A DNA stretch of 64,000 nucleotides, taken from Chloroflexi bacterium 44-23 (lineage in GTDB: Bacteria; Chloroflexota; Anaerolineae; Anaerolineales; Anaerolineaceae). The position numbers and the translations under genes were made by a program. Shown here piece after piece: positions 42,369 to 51,086 of the stretch. The notes beneath the pieces were generated by a model, which saw only the letters and a list, made by a program, of their open reading frames with translations, had not been told where the DNA came from and did no database searches. The first letter of the stretch is position 1, and each line of letters begins with the position of its first letter. The DNA lies in NCBI GenBank assembly GCA_001899005.1, contig MKUW01000019.1, positions 317,639 to 381,638 on the forward strand, given 5' to 3'.

Positions 42369-43118
42369 TTGCCATCTCAGGAGTTGATCTCGATTCTTGC
42401 TGAAATGGCTGGGGCTTTAGCGGTGACGCTCTTGCTCGGTCTTAGCCCGCGCCTGAATTCCGTCCCGCCTGTGGGATTTAAGTACCCGCAGCGTGAGGTT
42501 AAGTTTGCACTTTACATCGTCACTGCTGCGCTAGTGATCAACTACCTGCTCTTTCGTTTTGGTGTAAATTGGCTGCCAACAATGATTTCAGATAAAGACG
42601 GAAATGCATTTACTTTATTGCTAACCGCCGCATTGGCAACAGTTATCATTGTAGTGATTGCTCTCCGCGCTCGTGGACAACCGTCCCGCAGCACCGGTTG
42701 GCAGAAAGCGCTCACCCGCCCCGCCATTCAGTTCGGATTGTCACTGGTAATCCTAACCCTGTTTTTACGGGGAAAGTTCTTAACAGTGTTGGGGGGAATT
42801 CCCCAAGATGCTTTGCGCATGCTGGTTATATTGTTGCTGATTGCTCTGGCTGAAGAGACTATTTTCCGTGGCTATGTTCAAATGAGATTTATGGCAAAAT
42901 TTGGAAGGTATGGCGGCTGGGCGATTGCTTCAATCGTGTATGTGCTCTGGCGACTTCCTTTTTTGATGTATTTTGGTTTTCAAGACTCTCTGCTCTATTT
43001 TCAGATCGCCATTCTGGGTTTAAAGAGCTTTTTGCTGGGATGGATCATGATCAGGAGCCGCCATGCATTGGTTCCTGCCCTTTATCATGCTTTCTCGATG
43101 TGGATCGCCTATTTATGA
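42369..43118 (+). CDS. CPBP-family membrane protein with partly lost catalytic motif
   Basis: A TTG start has GGAGG (42360-42364) ahead. The 249-residue protein has seven or eight hydrophobic segments. CPBP motif 1 is present as AEETIFRGYVQMR, and the third motif is suggested by LYHAFSMW, but the second (FxxxH) reads YVLWRLPF with Arg where the metal-binding His is expected. It may therefore be inactive as a protease, or bind metal differently. It lies 18 bases after the bactofilin gene and so could be co-transcribed with it. Confidence 0.75.
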   Translation: MPSQELISILAEMAGALAVTLLLGLSPRLNSVPPVGFKYPQREVKFALYIVTAALVINYLLFRFGVNWLPTMISDKDGNAFTLLLTAALATVIIVVIALRARGQPSRSTGWQKALTRPAIQFGLSLVILTLFLRGKFLTVLGGIPQDALRMLVILLLIALAEETIFRGYVQMRFMAKFGRYGGWAIASIVYVLWRLPFLMYFGFQDSLLYFQIAILGLKSFLLGWIMIRSRHALVPALYHAFSMWIAYL

Positions 43119-43132
43119 CCTTTATTTGTATT

Positions 43133-43166
43133 TTTTCAATAAAACGGGGTTGAGGAGTATATTTAA
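43133..43166. repeat. Half copy of palindromic repeat element
   Basis: TTTTTCAATAAAACGGGGTT, then GAGGAGTATATTTA, matches the right arm of the element at 44437-44548 in inverted orientation. It stops at the point where the palindrome would fold back. With the full copy it encloses the lipoprotein gene at 43219. Confidence 0.65.
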
Positions 43167-43218
43167 ATTTCAATTTATGACGTCTTAATGGTATAAGTGG
43201 GGCAAATGAGGAGGGTCG

Positions 43219-44337
43219 ATGACAACCAGAAGAGTAACCATTCTAATTGCTGTATTAATTTTCACCAGCGTGGCTTGTACCTGTGGGACCCTTAACCAAA
43301 TTATTAACCGCCTGCCTTTTGTCGGTAACAACACAAGTCAAATGGAAAAAACCTTGGAAGCTCTTCCGTTTCCGCAATTAGCTACAGAGATTGTTACCCC
43401 ATCGGAAAGTGGTAATTCTGGCGTGGAGCTTGGTGACGTTGAAGATTTATCAACCATCAACACTTACCAGGCCGAATTAACTATCAGTTTTGAGGGAATT
43501 GATCAAAATTCCAACATTGTGAATGAATCGGTGGTCAGGTTCCAGGAAGTGGTTCGTAACCAAGAAGCAATTCACCTGATATCCACTTCAAAAAGCAATG
43601 GCGAATTACTGCCGCAGAATTTTGAATTTTACGAAATAGGTGAAACAAGTTACCTTATTAATACCGATGGCACTGCTGTTGCCAATCGCTGCACACTTTT
43701 GTCATCAGGTAGTGATATTGATCGTTCACTTTATTCTTCAAAGATGGTGCTTCCTGACTCCATATTTCAGAATATAGAAAAAGGGAACTTGCTGGAAAGT
43801 AATGTCAAGATCAATGGCGTGGTAACTGACCATTATCAGGTTAATAATGCCACATTAAACGGGTCAGTATTGACTATAACGAAAGGTGAGGTCTGGATAG
43901 CACATCAAGGTAACTTTGTTGTTCGCTTTAGTGCTGAAGGCGATGGAGAAACTTCATCCATCTTAAATGGAAATGCGATTACAGGGAAAACAATTTGGAA
44001 CTATGAGTTATTGAGTATCAACCAACTAGAAGCGATAGAGCTTCCGCGGGAGTGTCTTGATGCAGCTGCAAACAGCGTGACTGGAATTCCTATTCCTGGA
44101 GACGCGATTTCTAAAGCTACTTTTGGCAGTTTGACGACTTTTAATTCACCACAAACCACACTTGAAATTTCTGCATATTACCAGGAGATTTTGCCAACGC
44201 TGGGGTTCACGGCAAAGGATATCTCGCAATTGGATTCAATGGCGGTTCTGGTTTACACCAAAGATGAAATTACGTACAGTATCATTATTTCCCCCGGGGA
44301 TAATGAGGAATCAACAGTAATAATCTCATTTGAATAA
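43219..44337 (+). CDS. Lipoprotein of unknown family
   Basis: The signal peptide ends in a lipobox (LIFTSVAC, Cys20). The rest is a mixed beta-rich extracellular part of 350 residues: EDLSTINTYQAELTISFEG and VVTDHYQVNNATLNGSVLT. It resembles the LppX/LolA-like style of lipoproteins in which beta strands form a cup, but the match is weak. AGGAGG at 43207-43212 gives a good ribosome site. Palindromic repeat copies lie on both sides. Function unknown. Confidence 0.7.
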   Translation: MTTRRVTILIAVLIFTSVACTCGTLNQIINRLPFVGNNTSQMEKTLEALPFPQLATEIVTPSESGNSGVELGDVEDLSTINTYQAELTISFEGIDQNSNIVNESVVRFQEVVRNQEAIHLISTSKSNGELLPQNFEFYEIGETSYLINTDGTAVANRCTLLSSGSDIDRSLYSSKMVLPDSIFQNIEKGNLLESNVKINGVVTDHYQVNNATLNGSVLTITKGEVWIAHQGNFVVRFSAEGDGETSSILNGNAITGKTIWNYELLSINQLEAIELPRECLDAAANSVTGIPIPGDAISKATFGSLTTFNSPQTTLEISAYYQEILPTLGFTAKDISQLDSMAVLVYTKDEITYSIIISPGDNEESTVIISFE

Positions 44338-44436
44338 ACAAGCCTCCGCCAAAACCAGCTTGACTATTGAAGAAAGCAATGCTCCAAAAAATTTAAGAGA
44401 TTTAGGAAAGTCATGCTAAAATCGAAATGAATATTC

Positions 44437-44548
44437 GATATTTCTGCAGCATTTCAAGAATTAGGGGCAGAGTATATTTAGGCGGGCGATCGCCCGCCTA
44501 AATATACTCCTCAACTCCGTTTTATTGAAATGATACAAATTTCTTGAT
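44437..44548. repeat. Palindromic repeat element with perfect 40-bp core
   Basis: The core at 44470-44509 is a perfect 20+20 palindrome (arms GAGTATATTTAGGCGGGCGA and its complement). It is embedded in weaker inverted ends: ATATTTCTGCAGCATTTCAA on the left against TTGAAATGATACAAATTTC on the right. Related copies lie at 31103, 43133 and 32846. Features are those of a small non-autonomous element (MITE/REP type). It sits just upstream of the gene at 44566. Confidence 0.7.
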
Positions 44549-44565
44549 ATTTTTTATATGAGCAT

Positions 44566-45480
44566 TTGAAACGAGCATACATGCAGACATTTGAGCCTGA
44601 AAGAAAGAAAGGCGTTATATTTCACACTATCGTTTTAATAGCTATTCTGGCGATTGGATCTTTTGTTCTTTGGGTGGCCATGACAAGAGCGCAAGGCGGA
44701 TTATTCGTTTCTTTAATGATTCTCTTGTTATTTATTTTTATAGTTCTTCCCTTTGTTGGTTATCGAGCATTTGCTTTGCTAAATGCCAGTTACTCGTTGG
44801 AACGGGATGGGTTACGACTAAAATGGGGGTTGCGGCTGGAAGATATTCCACTTAACACCGTCGAATGGGTTCGGCTGGCAAACGAATCAGGTTTTCACTT
44901 GCTCCTGCCTCCATTAACCTGGGAAGGAGCAATTTTGGGGCATAGCAACGTTAAAGATCTTGGAGAAGTTGAGTTTATCGCTTCGGATGCCAAAAAACTG
45001 GTATTAATTGCAACGAGTTCCAAGGTGCTGGCCATCTCACCGAAGGATTCCAAGGCCTTTGTATCTGCATTTCAGCGCATTTTGGAATTAGGAAGCCTTT
45101 CTCCAATCCCATCACGTTCAGCCAGGCCGGCAGCATTTTTGCGCCAGGTATGGCAGGATCGGATTGCGAAAGCATTGCTGCCCGTGAATTTCCTGCTCAC
45201 CCTCTTATTGGCTATTTATACTGGTTTCATGGTAGCAACTCATAACCGCATACCACTCGGCTTTTCGCCAAATGGGAAGCCATTTGAAGCCGGTCCATCG
45301 GAACAAATTCTCTTGCTGCCTGTGATGGGGGTTTTGGTTTTAATCACCAATGTAGTTATGGGTCTATTTTTCTTTCGCAAAGAAGAAGCCCGCATAACCT
45401 CATATCTGCTGTGGTTTGGCGGGGTTATCAGTCCTGCGTTGTTGTTATTGGCAGTCATTCTTCTCTCTTCTCAAACATAG
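44566..45480 (+). CDS. Membrane protein with PH-like domain
   Basis: The frame may start at TTG 44566 or ATG 44581 (MQTFEPERKKGVIFHT). Two N-terminal helices (IVLIAILAIGSFVLWVAM, LFVSLMILLLFIFIVLPF) are followed by a domain with the style of bacterial PH domains (YSLERDGLRLKWGLRLEDIP, VEFIASDAKKLVLIAT), then two or three C-terminal helices. PH-like domains of this sort are found in membrane proteins of unknown role. The next gene, a DUF92 protein, follows at 17 bases. No motif points to catalysis. Confidence 0.6.
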   Translation: MKRAYMQTFEPERKKGVIFHTIVLIAILAIGSFVLWVAMTRAQGGLFVSLMILLLFIFIVLPFVGYRAFALLNASYSLERDGLRLKWGLRLEDIPLNTVEWVRLANESGFHLLLPPLTWEGAILGHSNVKDLGEVEFIASDAKKLVLIATSSKVLAISPKDSKAFVSAFQRILELGSLSPIPSRSARPAAFLRQVWQDRIAKALLPVNFLLTLLLAIYTGFMVATHNRIPLGFSPNGKPFEAGPSEQILLLPVMGVLVLITNVVMGLFFFRKEEARITSYLLWFGGVISPALLLLAVILLSSQT

Positions 45481-45497
45481 GTTTTATTGGCAGGGAC

Positions 45498-46334
45498 ATG
45501 ATTCAGATTTCATTCCTACAATTGCTCATCGGAACGTTTTTGGCGCTGTTTGTGGCGCTGATTTCATATCGTGCGAAGGTGCTCAGTCGCAGCGGAGCTC
45601 TGGCAGCTACACTTCTCGGAATTGTAGTCTTTGGCTTGGGCGGAATTGAATGGGCTCTTTTATTGTTAGCATTTTTTGTTTCATCCAGTGGGCTCTCCAA
45701 AGTTGCGAAAGGCAGCAAACAAAAACTGGTTGAGAAATTCTCCAAGGGATCCACGCGTGATAGCAATCAAGTACTGGCCAATGGAGGTGTAGCCGCTGTT
45801 TTTGTTTTATTGCATCTCTTTTTCCCGCAGCAAGCCTGGCCCTGGCTGGGCTTCGCAGGATCAATGGCAGCAGTGAATTCAGATACTTGGGCAACCGAAC
45901 TTGGAGTTTTAAGCAGCCGGGGTGCCTATCATATTCTTAGCACCAAAAAAGTGGAGAAAGGTACCTCGGGTGCAATTTCTTTTTTGGGTACGATCGCATC
46001 ATTCTCTGGCGGCTTATTAATTGCTGCCCTGGCCGTTATTTTTTGGCCGGACAAAATTACTGATTTTAATGCGCAGCTTTGGTGGGTTTCATTATTCGCG
46101 ATTGCTTTTGCCGGTTTATTTGGCAGCATAGTGGATTCAATTTTAGGGGCATCGCTTCAGGCCATTTATTACTGCCCGACTTGTGAAAAGGAGACGGAAA
46201 GAACGCCTTTTCACATTTGCGGTACTCCTACCACCTTCAAGCGTGGTTGGAAGTGGCTGAATAATGATTGGGTAAATGCGGTTTGCGCGTTAGCCGGTGG
46301 ATTATTCATGGTTGTCTTTGCTCTTGTAAAGTAA
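45498..46334 (+). CDS. DUF92/TMEM19-family membrane protein
   Basis: The frame opens inside the previous gene (45411), but ATG 45498 (MIQISFLQLLIGTFLALFVA) with GGCAGGG just ahead is preferred; 278 residues. The DUF92 signature is clear: LSRSGALAATLLGIVVFGLG, KVEKGTSGAISFLGTIASFS and SIVDSILGASLQAIYYCPTC, with about seven membrane segments. The fold relates to CDP-alcohol or polyprenol kinase proteins (phytol kinase like); activity here is unproven. A Cys-pair (CPTC) lies near the end. Confidence 0.85.
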   Translation: MIQISFLQLLIGTFLALFVALISYRAKVLSRSGALAATLLGIVVFGLGGIEWALLLLAFFVSSSGLSKVAKGSKQKLVEKFSKGSTRDSNQVLANGGVAAVFVLLHLFFPQQAWPWLGFAGSMAAVNSDTWATELGVLSSRGAYHILSTKKVEKGTSGAISFLGTIASFSGGLLIAALAVIFWPDKITDFNAQLWWVSLFAIAFAGLFGSIVDSILGASLQAIYYCPTCEKETERTPFHICGTPTTFKRGWKWLNNDWVNAVCALAGGLFMVVFALVK

Positions 46335-46399
46335 AGGCAACCTCGGTTCTCCTTGTGCAACGAGCGGAGCAACCGGTCACGAAGAATTTGTAGGAATAT

Positions 46400-47653
46400 T
46401 TGTTCACAAATCGCATAACTCAACCGCCAGTAAGAGTATTTCTCGCTTATAGTGTTCTCAGCAGGGTTTTTATGACCCTGGTTTTTACCGTCAACATGAT
46501 TTATTTTGTCACTGAAGCGGGTTTTGATCCTTTACAAATGGTTTTAATCGGAACTACCCTTGAACTTTCAATTTTCTTGTTTGAAATTCCAACCGGCATA
46601 GTGGCGGATACAATTTCACGCAAATGGTCGGTCATCATCGGCACTTTCTTAATTGGTTGTGGTTTCATCCTACAATCGTTGGTCATCGCTTTTCCATTAA
46701 TCCTGCTGGCGCAGGTTCTTTGGGGTATCGGCTATACTTTTACCAGCGGAGCATTACAGGCTTGGATCAGCGATGAGGTTGGGGAAAATCGAGCTGCTGG
46801 TTTGTTCATCAAAGCTACCCAGTGGGAGCAGGCGGGCGGGCTACTGGCGATTGGGTTGAGTGTCCTTACTGCAACTATTTTTCAAATTTGGATTCCCATG
46901 CTGTTAGGCGGACTCGGGTTTTTAATTTTAGGGGCGATCATGATTTTGATTATGGGAGAATTTAATTTTCATCCTGCTCAGGTTCCACCAACGCGTTTTT
47001 GGCTTGCCATTCCTGCAATGGCAGCGACGGTTAAAAATGGTTTCGCTGTTATAAAACTACGGCCTGTTTTGATTCGCATTCTTTTGGTGGGTTTCTTCTT
47101 TGGCTTGTACTCCGAAGGGCTGGACCGGTTATGGGTTCCGCATTTGATTGAGCGCTTTCACCTACCCGATCAGGGCCAGGCCAGTATGATCGGTTGGATC
47201 GGAATCTTACAGGCCGTTTCGCTGGTTATCTCATTTTTTGCGGCAGGTTTGATTCATCGCTATATTGAAAAAAACACTGGCAATCGTGGTATTTCCGGAT
47301 TGCTGACTTTTCTGGCTGTCCTACTGGTAGGCTCGCTTGCATTATTTGCGTTTGCCAGAAGGATTGAAATTTCCTTTATCGTTCTGATATTAATCAGTGT
47401 CATTCGGGAAATGATTGCACCACTTTACACAGCCTGGGTGAATTACCGGCTGCAATCTGAATCGCGCGCAACCATTCTTTCACTTTCCAGTCAGGTGGAT
47501 GCTTTTGGACAAATTAGCGGTGGTCCCTTAGTTGGGATAATGGCAAGTAATACCGGCATTCAAAACGGTTTGTTTCTGTCAGCTATTTTATTATCGCCAG
47601 TGGTCGGGTTATTGTTTACAACACCTTATCGAGAACCTGTGGTATTGGGTTAA
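46400..47653 (+). CDS. Major facilitator superfamily transporter
   Basis: A TTG start is preceded by TAGGAA. The 417-residue protein has 12 predicted helices. The loop after helix 2 (EIPTGIVADTISRKWSVIIG) shows the MFS motif A style Gx3(D)xxxRK. It resembles drug-efflux and tetracycline-type MFS members; substrate unknown. It follows the DUF92 gene by 65 bases on the same strand. The final segment is hydrophobic and short (LFTTPYREPVVLG), so no additional domain is present. Confidence 0.85.
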   Translation: MFTNRITQPPVRVFLAYSVLSRVFMTLVFTVNMIYFVTEAGFDPLQMVLIGTTLELSIFLFEIPTGIVADTISRKWSVIIGTFLIGCGFILQSLVIAFPLILLAQVLWGIGYTFTSGALQAWISDEVGENRAAGLFIKATQWEQAGGLLAIGLSVLTATIFQIWIPMLLGGLGFLILGAIMILIMGEFNFHPAQVPPTRFWLAIPAMAATVKNGFAVIKLRPVLIRILLVGFFFGLYSEGLDRLWVPHLIERFHLPDQGQASMIGWIGILQAVSLVISFFAAGLIHRYIEKNTGNRGISGLLTFLAVLLVGSLALFAFARRIEISFIVLILISVIREMIAPLYTAWVNYRLQSESRATILSLSSQVDAFGQISGGPLVGIMASNTGIQNGLFLSAILLSPVVGLLFTTPYREPVVLG

Positions 47654-47742
47654 TTTTTACTGCGTTCGGTAGGTTTTAACAAATTTAAAAATATGCTTGG
47701 GTTTTCGTTAAATCTAAATACTATTTCGACCATGAGAGTCGA

Positions 47743-48957
47743 TCACGAAAGACCAAAGTTCTTGACTGCCATGTCGGCAATACTCTCACCGATGGAGATG
47801 GATGCGGTGGCCGCCGGTGAAGGGGCATTCAAAACATGCACCTGATGGGCGGCTTCCACAATGCGAAAATCATCAACCAGCTTTCCATCCGGAGTCAACG
47901 CCTGAGCCCGAACACCTGAACCTGACGGATGGACATCTTCCATTTTCAATTCAGGTACCAAGCGTTGCAGAGCTTTTACGAAGGCGCGCTTACTGTACGA
48001 GCGGTACATCTCAGAAATGCTCATTTTCCAGTACTTAAGAGCCATGCGCCAAAAGCCGATATAAGTACCATACTGAGCAATATCACCTAAAGAGATATCA
48101 CTTTTTTTATACCCTTCACGTTTTAAAGCCAGGACAGCATTGGGGCCGGCTTCCACCCCGCCGTGGATCATGCGTGTAAAGTGAACACCTAAGAAGGGGA
48201 AGCGTACATCAGGAACAGGATAGACCAGATTATTAACCAGGTATTCACGTTCGGGGATAAATTCGTAATATTCACCGCGGAATGGCAAGATTTGTAATCC
48301 TGGTTCAACGCCACACATATGCGCAATCCGGTCCGATTGCAGGCCGGCGCAGTTAATTACATTTTTACAATGGGTTGGGTTTTTGCTGGTTTCCAGAGTA
48401 AACCCATCTGCAGTTTGTTGAAAGCCTGTTACGCGGGTATTAAGTTGAATTTTCCCGCCCGTTTCTTCAATTATTTTTGCATAGGCTTCTGATACATCGT
48501 TATAATTAACGATCCCTGTTTGGGGTACAAACAACCCATCAATTCCGCTAACGTGTGGTTCATGCTCCCGGATCTCTTGTGGGGATAAGCGTTTTAATCC
48601 GATCAATCCATTTGCGCGACCACGTTCCTCGAGAATATTAAGCCCAGGAATCTCGCGTTGGTCGGTTGCTACAACTACTTTACCGCAGCGATCATGCATA
48701 ATATTGTGCTCTTCGCAAAAGCGATACATGGCTTCCCGTCCACTGACGCAGTTAATTGCCTTAAGCGAGCCTGGTTTGTAGTACAGCCCTGAATGGATCA
48801 CGCCGCTGTTATGCCCGGTTTGGTGGGCGGATACATGGTCTTCTGCTTCCAGGACAACCAGTGAGATTTTAAATCGCTTGAGTAATGCCATGGCCGTAGC
48901 CAGTCCAACAATTCCACCACCAATTATGGCAACATCATAAATTGACGAGTCTTCCAT
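47743..48957 (-). CDS. lhgO: L-2-hydroxyglutarate oxidase
   Basis: The 404-residue FAD-dependent DAO-family protein opens with the dinucleotide-binding motif VAIIGGGIVGLATAMALL. The block HQTGHNSGVIHSGLYYKPGS contains the FAD-linked HxGxxH-like signature of L-2-hydroxyglutarate dehydrogenase/oxidase. Other family blocks are GPNAVLALKREGYKKSDISL and SGVRAQALTPDGKLVDDF. It oxidises L-2-hydroxyglutarate to 2-oxoglutarate, which could connect to the ferredoxin-linked oxoacid oxidoreductase in this window. The gene is monocistronic. Confidence 0.9.
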   Translation of the reverse strand: MEDSSIYDVAIIGGGIVGLATAMALLKRFKISLVVLEAEDHVSAHQTGHNSGVIHSGLYYKPGSLKAINCVSGREAMYRFCEEHNIMHDRCGKVVVATDQREIPGLNILEERGRANGLIGLKRLSPQEIREHEPHVSGIDGLFVPQTGIVNYNDVSEAYAKIIEETGGKIQLNTRVTGFQQTADGFTLETSKNPTHCKNVINCAGLQSDRIAHMCGVEPGLQILPFRGEYYEFIPEREYLVNNLVYPVPDVRFPFLGVHFTRMIHGGVEAGPNAVLALKREGYKKSDISLGDIAQYGTYIGFWRMALKYWKMSISEMYRSYSKRAFVKALQRLVPELKMEDVHPSGSGVRAQALTPDGKLVDDFRIVEAAHQVHVLNAPSPAATASISIGESIADMAVKNFGLS

Positions 48958-49102
48958 TCTCCACCACCGATCATCTGTATTCGTTATCGTTTTGCGTATG
49001 ATTTAAGTTTAACAGAGAGATGCCTTGATTTGAATTATTTGTGTAGCCTACCGAAGCAATAATCAATTCCAAATTACCTGGGATTGCCTGGAATTACCTG
49101 AT

Positions 49103-49582
49103 TCAGGCGGAACCTGTCATCACTGTCACAAGCAATGAAAGAACGATATAAGCAGTGAATGTGACAAGATGTATTCCCAAAATAGATAAATATTTGAGCA
49201 GAGTATTGAGCTGGCCGCGCATGATGCGGATATTGAGGATAAAGGCCACCATTCCCAGAACGGCACCCACCACGCCGCCGACAAAAACCAGAAATAAAGT
49301 GAGTCCGGCATAAACATATTGATACCAGGCCAACGGGGGAACAACCTGAATGATTTTCCCATTAATCAGAAGGCGCGGGACAGTATCAAAAAAAGCGTTC
49401 TGGAAAAAAATGTTTGAAGCTTCGCCATCACGTTTACGGAGAATCACCTGGTTTTTTTTACTGCCGGGTTTTGCAGGCACTCCATTTACGAGTAATCGAG
49501 GTGGGCTAAAAAATCCAGACGATTCCAGCTGAATATTCTGGTCTTCAAACCCTTCTATCTTGACTGGATAACGAACTGGCAT
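49103..49582 (-). CDS. Membrane protein of unknown family
   Basis: The start at 49580-49582 (MPVRYPVKIEGFEDQNIQLE) is chosen because GGAGGTAGG lies immediately before it; an upstream ATG gives four more residues. The N-terminal half contains two similar beta-rich units (SSGFFSPPRLLVNGVPA and FFDTVPRLLINGKIIQ), and the C-terminal half has two or three membrane helices (YVYAGLTLFLVFVGGVVGAV). No known domain was identified. It is followed leftward by the lhgO gene with a gap of 145 bases. Function unknown. Confidence 0.65.
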   Translation of the reverse strand: MPVRYPVKIEGFEDQNIQLESSGFFSPPRLLVNGVPAKPGSKKNQVILRKRDGEASNIFFQNAFFDTVPRLLINGKIIQVVPPLAWYQYVYAGLTLFLVFVGGVVGAVLGMVAFILNIRIMRGQLNTLLKYLSILGIHLVTFTAYIVLSLLVTVMTGSA

Positions 49583-49633
49583 GCCTACCTCCATGAATAC
49601 AATTTATACGCATTATTATAGCAATACTGCAGG

Positions 49634-50614
49634 TTAATTTTCAGAATTAGGCTTTATTAATGAATTTATTAAATTACCAAGAGCTTTGCTGTGTCCTGCT
49701 GAGTTATTCATGCATGGAATATATTCAAATTGTTTGCCTCCCCACCTTTGAAAATCAGCTCTCATGTCTACATCGATTTCATGCAAGGTTTCCAGGCAAT
49801 CAATTGCAAAACCAGGTGCAAAAATCTGTAATGCCTTTACTTCGTCCTGCGCTGCTTGTTTTATGAGCTCAATCGTGGCAGGTTCGAGCCACCTTCCAGG
49901 CCCAAAACGAGATTGAAAGCCGATTCGGTAAGAATTTTGCGGTAATTGCAAGTGCTCAACCAGAAGCCCGATACTCTGTTTGCATTCCTGCTCATAAGTA
50001 TCCCCCAGTGCGGTTAATTTATGTGGTATGCCGTGAAAACTAAAGATCAAGCGTTCAGCTCTGACATGGGATTGCCAATACAGTTTCAGATGCTCGGCCA
50101 GCGCCTGGATATATGCGGGATGAGTGCCGTATCCGCTGGCCTTCTTGATTGGAATCGTATTATTTAAGCGTTCAATCTCTTTGAAAATTGTACCGGTGGT
50201 GGTGACGGATGTTTGGGGAAAGAGAGGTAATGCGATCACCTGGTGAACGCCTGTTGTACACAGTTCATTGATCTGCTTTTCAATGGAAGGGTTGCCGTAA
50301 CGCATGGCTATTTTTACACATATTTCGGTTGATAACGATTTCTGCAACTCTTGCTCAATTGCACCCGCCAACTTTTTTGTTCCCAAAAGCAATGGGCTCC
50401 CATTTTCCAGCCAGATTTCTTTATACTTATTGGCCGATCTGGAAGACCGCAAAGGTAGAATGATGTTCTTAAGGATGGGCTGCCAGATCCAATGTGGCAG
50501 ATCGACGATAGCCGTATCAGAGAGGAACTCCTCTAAAAAAGAACGAACGCTGACACTATCCGGATTTGCAGGTGAACCGGTATTGATTAGCAGCACAGCG
50601 TATTTGCAGGTCAA
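49634..50614 (-). CDS. hemH: Ferrochelatase
   Basis: The 326-residue protein has the ferrochelatase blocks YAVLLINTGSPANPDSVSVR at the start and LIFSFHGIPHKLTALGDTYE in the middle, whose His binds metal. NSYRIGFQSRFGPGRWLEP is the conserved FQSrfG.. region, where the family has its catalytic Glu (W..P). It inserts iron into porphyrin. Its start is TTG; TGA of the NUDIX gene overlaps it as TTGA, so expression is coupled. Its presence in an anaerobe fits haem or coproporphyrin metabolism. Confidence 0.9.
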   Translation of the reverse strand: MTCKYAVLLINTGSPANPDSVSVRSFLEEFLSDTAIVDLPHWIWQPILKNIILPLRSSRSANKYKEIWLENGSPLLLGTKKLAGAIEQELQKSLSTEICVKIAMRYGNPSIEKQINELCTTGVHQVIALPLFPQTSVTTTGTIFKEIERLNNTIPIKKASGYGTHPAYIQALAEHLKLYWQSHVRAERLIFSFHGIPHKLTALGDTYEQECKQSIGLLVEHLQLPQNSYRIGFQSRFGPGRWLEPATIELIKQAAQDEVKALQIFAPGFAIDCLETLHEIDVDMRADFQRWGGKQFEYIPCMNNSAGHSKALGNLINSLIKPNSEN

Positions 50615-51060
50615 TCCTGCGCCTCAAGTTCCAGGTAATTTGCCGGGCATTTGCCAGGGGCAAGCTTTTCCAGAACTGGCAGCAGAGACTTTGGACGAAT
50701 ATCGTTTCTTAATAAATCTTTTTCAGGCAGCCGGGACGCCTGGTCTGTGCCATTTTTGGCAGTGTAAAGACCCATCATTTCCGGCCCTTTCTCCTGGCCG
50801 AATTTCCCGTTGATTACATTGACACGGTAATAATATTGCGGCGTTTGTTGGAAGTGTGTGATCGCAATTAATTGCTCAACCTTCACTTGCAGGCACAGTT
50901 CACCACCTGTTTCACGGATAACCTTTTGCTGCAATGGATCACCCTCTTCAACACGCCCCCCAGGAAAGGTATAAAAGTGAAGATCGCCACGATGCCGCTC
51001 GATTAAAGCAACCTTTTCTGCTTGCACCAATAATATTCCAGCTCGTGTCATTTTGATCAA
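50611..51060 (-). CDS. NUDIX hydrolase
   Basis: The 149-residue protein has a NUDIX box starting PGGRVEEGDPLQQKVIRETG, followed by GELCLQV. The G(x5)E(x7)RE part is present. The last part, normally EExG, reads GELC, so one of the metal-binding Glu residues is displaced. It presumably hydrolyses a nucleoside diphosphate linked compound. It overlaps hemH at the end, and follows the DnaC-like gene by 26 bases on the same strand. Confidence 0.8.
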   Translation of the reverse strand: MIKMTRAGILLVQAEKVALIERHRGDLHFYTFPGGRVEEGDPLQQKVIRETGGELCLQVKVEQLIAITHFQQTPQYYYRVNVINGKFGQEKGPEMMGLYTAKNGTDQASRLPEKDLLRNDIRPKSLLPVLEKLAPGKCPANYLELEAQD

Positions 51061-51086
51061 AACCCTCCCTGGATTTAAAATCTGAT

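Noticed and set aside
44482..44497. GCGATCGC in the palindrome as a cyanobacterial HIP1 site
   Set aside because: A single site inside a longer palindrome in a non-cyanobacterial context; it is explained by the repeat element.
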